45,423 nucleotides of DNA from an uncultured Metabacillus sp. (GTDB taxonomy: Bacteria > Bacillota > Bacilli > Bacillales > Bacillaceae). The stretch spans positions 1 to 45,423 of the forward strand of contig NZ_CANNCR010000036.1 in the NCBI RefSeq assembly GCF_947503125.1, read 5' to 3'. The notes under the pieces are model-generated. The model saw only the letters and a program-made list of their open reading frames with translations. It was not told where the DNA came from and did no database searches. A program made the translations under genes and the position numbers. This document shows positions 44,554 through 45,423 of the stretch, piece by piece. Numbering within the stretch: position 1 is the stretch's first letter; each line of letters begins with the position of its first letter.

Positions 44554-45339
44554 ATGCAGTTAGAGTATCAGGGGAAAAGTGCATTAATTATTGCTTCAAG
44601 TCAAGGACTTGGAAAGGCAATCGCGAAAAAGCTTGCAGAACAAGGTGTAAATGTAATGATCTCCAGCCGTGATGAAGAAAAATTGAAACAGGTAAAAAAT
44701 GAGCTTGAGCGCACGGCAAAAGGAAAAATTCAATATAAAGCATGTGATATAAAGAATAAGGAAGACATTAAACTACTTGTTGAGACAACAGTTTCTGAAT
44801 TAGGTTCGATTGATTTACTTGTTAATAACGCCGGCGGTCCGCCTGCTGGAACGTTTGAGGAAATGACAGATGATGATTGGCAGCATTCCTTTGAATTAAA
44901 TCTATTAAGCTATATTCGCATTACTAGAGAGGTATTACCGTATATGAAGAAAAATGGCGGGAAAATCGTGAATATTGCATCATCCTCTGTTAAAGAACCT
45001 ATCCCAGGACTTATTTTATCAAATACCTTTCGGACAGGCATTGTTGGCTTAACGAAAACACTTGCAACTGAGTTTGCACCATATCATATCCTGATTAACA
45101 CAGTTGCACCTGGTCGAATCGCAACAGATCGTGTTGCCTTTTTAGATGAAAAAGCAGCCGAAAAGCAAGGAGTATCAAGAGATGTCATTGAAGAAAAAAT
45201 AAAAAACGCGATTCCGTTAGGACGCTATGGTGAACCTGAGGAATTTGCCAATTATGTTGCCTTCCTATTATCTGACGCAAATAGCTATATGACAGGGCAA
45301 ACACTTTTAATAGATGGCGGACTGATTAAATCAATTTAA
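44554..45339 (+). CDS. SDR-family oxidoreductase lacking the YxxxK pair
   Basis: A 261-residue Rossmann-fold protein of the short-chain dehydrogenase/reductase family. The cofactor loop is changed to ASSQGLGKAIA, SSRDEEKL suggests NADP(H), and NNAGGPPAG is the structural motif. The serine of IASSSV is present. Where YxxxK is expected the sequence reads LSNTFRTG, so the tyrosine is replaced by serine and the lysine by arginine. The start has AAGGGGTG upstream. It may use a different mechanism or bind without classical catalysis. The substrate is unknown. Confidence 0.82.
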   Translation: MQLEYQGKSALIIASSQGLGKAIAKKLAEQGVNVMISSRDEEKLKQVKNELERTAKGKIQYKACDIKNKEDIKLLVETTVSELGSIDLLVNNAGGPPAGTFEEMTDDDWQHSFELNLLSYIRITREVLPYMKKNGGKIVNIASSSVKEPIPGLILSNTFRTGIVGLTKTLATEFAPYHILINTVAPGRIATDRVAFLDEKAAEKQGVSRDVIEEKIKNAIPLGRYGEPEEFANYVAFLLSDANSYMTGQTLLIDGGLIKSI

Positions 45340-45423
45340 AAAAAGTAGGTAGTGTCAAAAGTTCTATGAAAAAACAACGTTTTAGTTTTAATTAACACCG
45401 AAGTGAACTTGTTGACCGCCGCA

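Noticed and set aside
1-45423. CRISPR arrays, transposases, prophage genes, tRNA or rRNA
   Set aside because: No regularly spaced repeats, no DDE or integrase motifs and no tRNA/rRNA sequence were seen on reading both strands.

Overview
The window is chromosomal DNA from a motile, endospore-forming member of the Bacillaceae. Evidence: low GC, AGGAGG-type ribosome binding sites, GTG/TTG starts, an S-box (SAM) riboswitch, a preQ1-I riboswitch, CtsR operators, a sigma-D promoter in front of motAB, a Spo0E-like phosphatase, a GerA-type germination receptor, SplAB, StoA and YkvU. Gene order follows the Bacillus subtilis mtn-spo0E-mhqR-motAB-clpE-ykvI-queCDEF-ykvS-ykvT-ykvU-stoA-zosA-ykvY-glcT-ptsGHI-splAB segment, from memory of that genome. 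It is interrupted by accessory genes: an ABC-F gene, a ZIP transporter, a K+ channel, a CNNM transporter, a ger operon, a nuclease and several small ORFs.

Region by region. 1-4800: methionine salvage, with mtnE and then mtnWXBD under a SAM riboswitch. 4800-6800: an ABC-F ATPase on the minus strand with a long attenuator-like leader. 6800-9800: a divergent polysaccharide deacetylase, a Spo0E-like phosphatase, a ZIP metal transporter and MhqR. 9900-13300: motAB on the minus strand, a 52-residue ORF, a small membrane protein and a K+ channel. 13400-15850: clpE with CtsR boxes and a leader with competing hairpins. 15980-19830: YkvI, a HAD phosphatase, a CNNM-type transporter with a structured leader and a 41-residue ORF. 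19870-22900: repeats, then preQ1 riboswitch-queCDEF. 22900-28400: ykvS, a 64-residue ORF, the LysM/SleB-type hydrolase YkvT and a tricistronic ger operon. 28500-35200: ykvU, stoA, zosA, a small membrane protein, an M24 peptidase and a lipoprotein nuclease. 35600-37200: small accessory genes, including a minus-strand mini-protein between LexA-like boxes and a TxpA/Fst-like type I toxin with a predicted antisense RNA. 37400-42750: glcT, RAT/terminator, ptsG, ptsHI. 42760-45400: repeat copy, splAB and an SDR lacking the usual YxxxK.

How the parts work together. mtnE-mtnWXBD recycles methylthioadenosine to methionine, sensed through SAM. queCDEF makes preQ1, sensed by the aptamer in front of it. 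GlcT antiterminates ptsG, and EI/HPr feed the phosphorelay. Spo0E, Ger, YkvT, YkvU, StoA and SplAB cover sporulation entry, cortex work, germination and DNA repair in germinating spores. A recurring theme is RNA-level control: two leaders (ABC-F and clpE) each show two mutually exclusive hairpins, one of which would terminate transcription and bury the ribosome binding site. No transposase, prophage, CRISPR, tRNA or rRNA was seen. The least explained items are the ABC-F leader, the toxin/antisense pair, the LexA-flanked mini-gene and the interspersed repeats.
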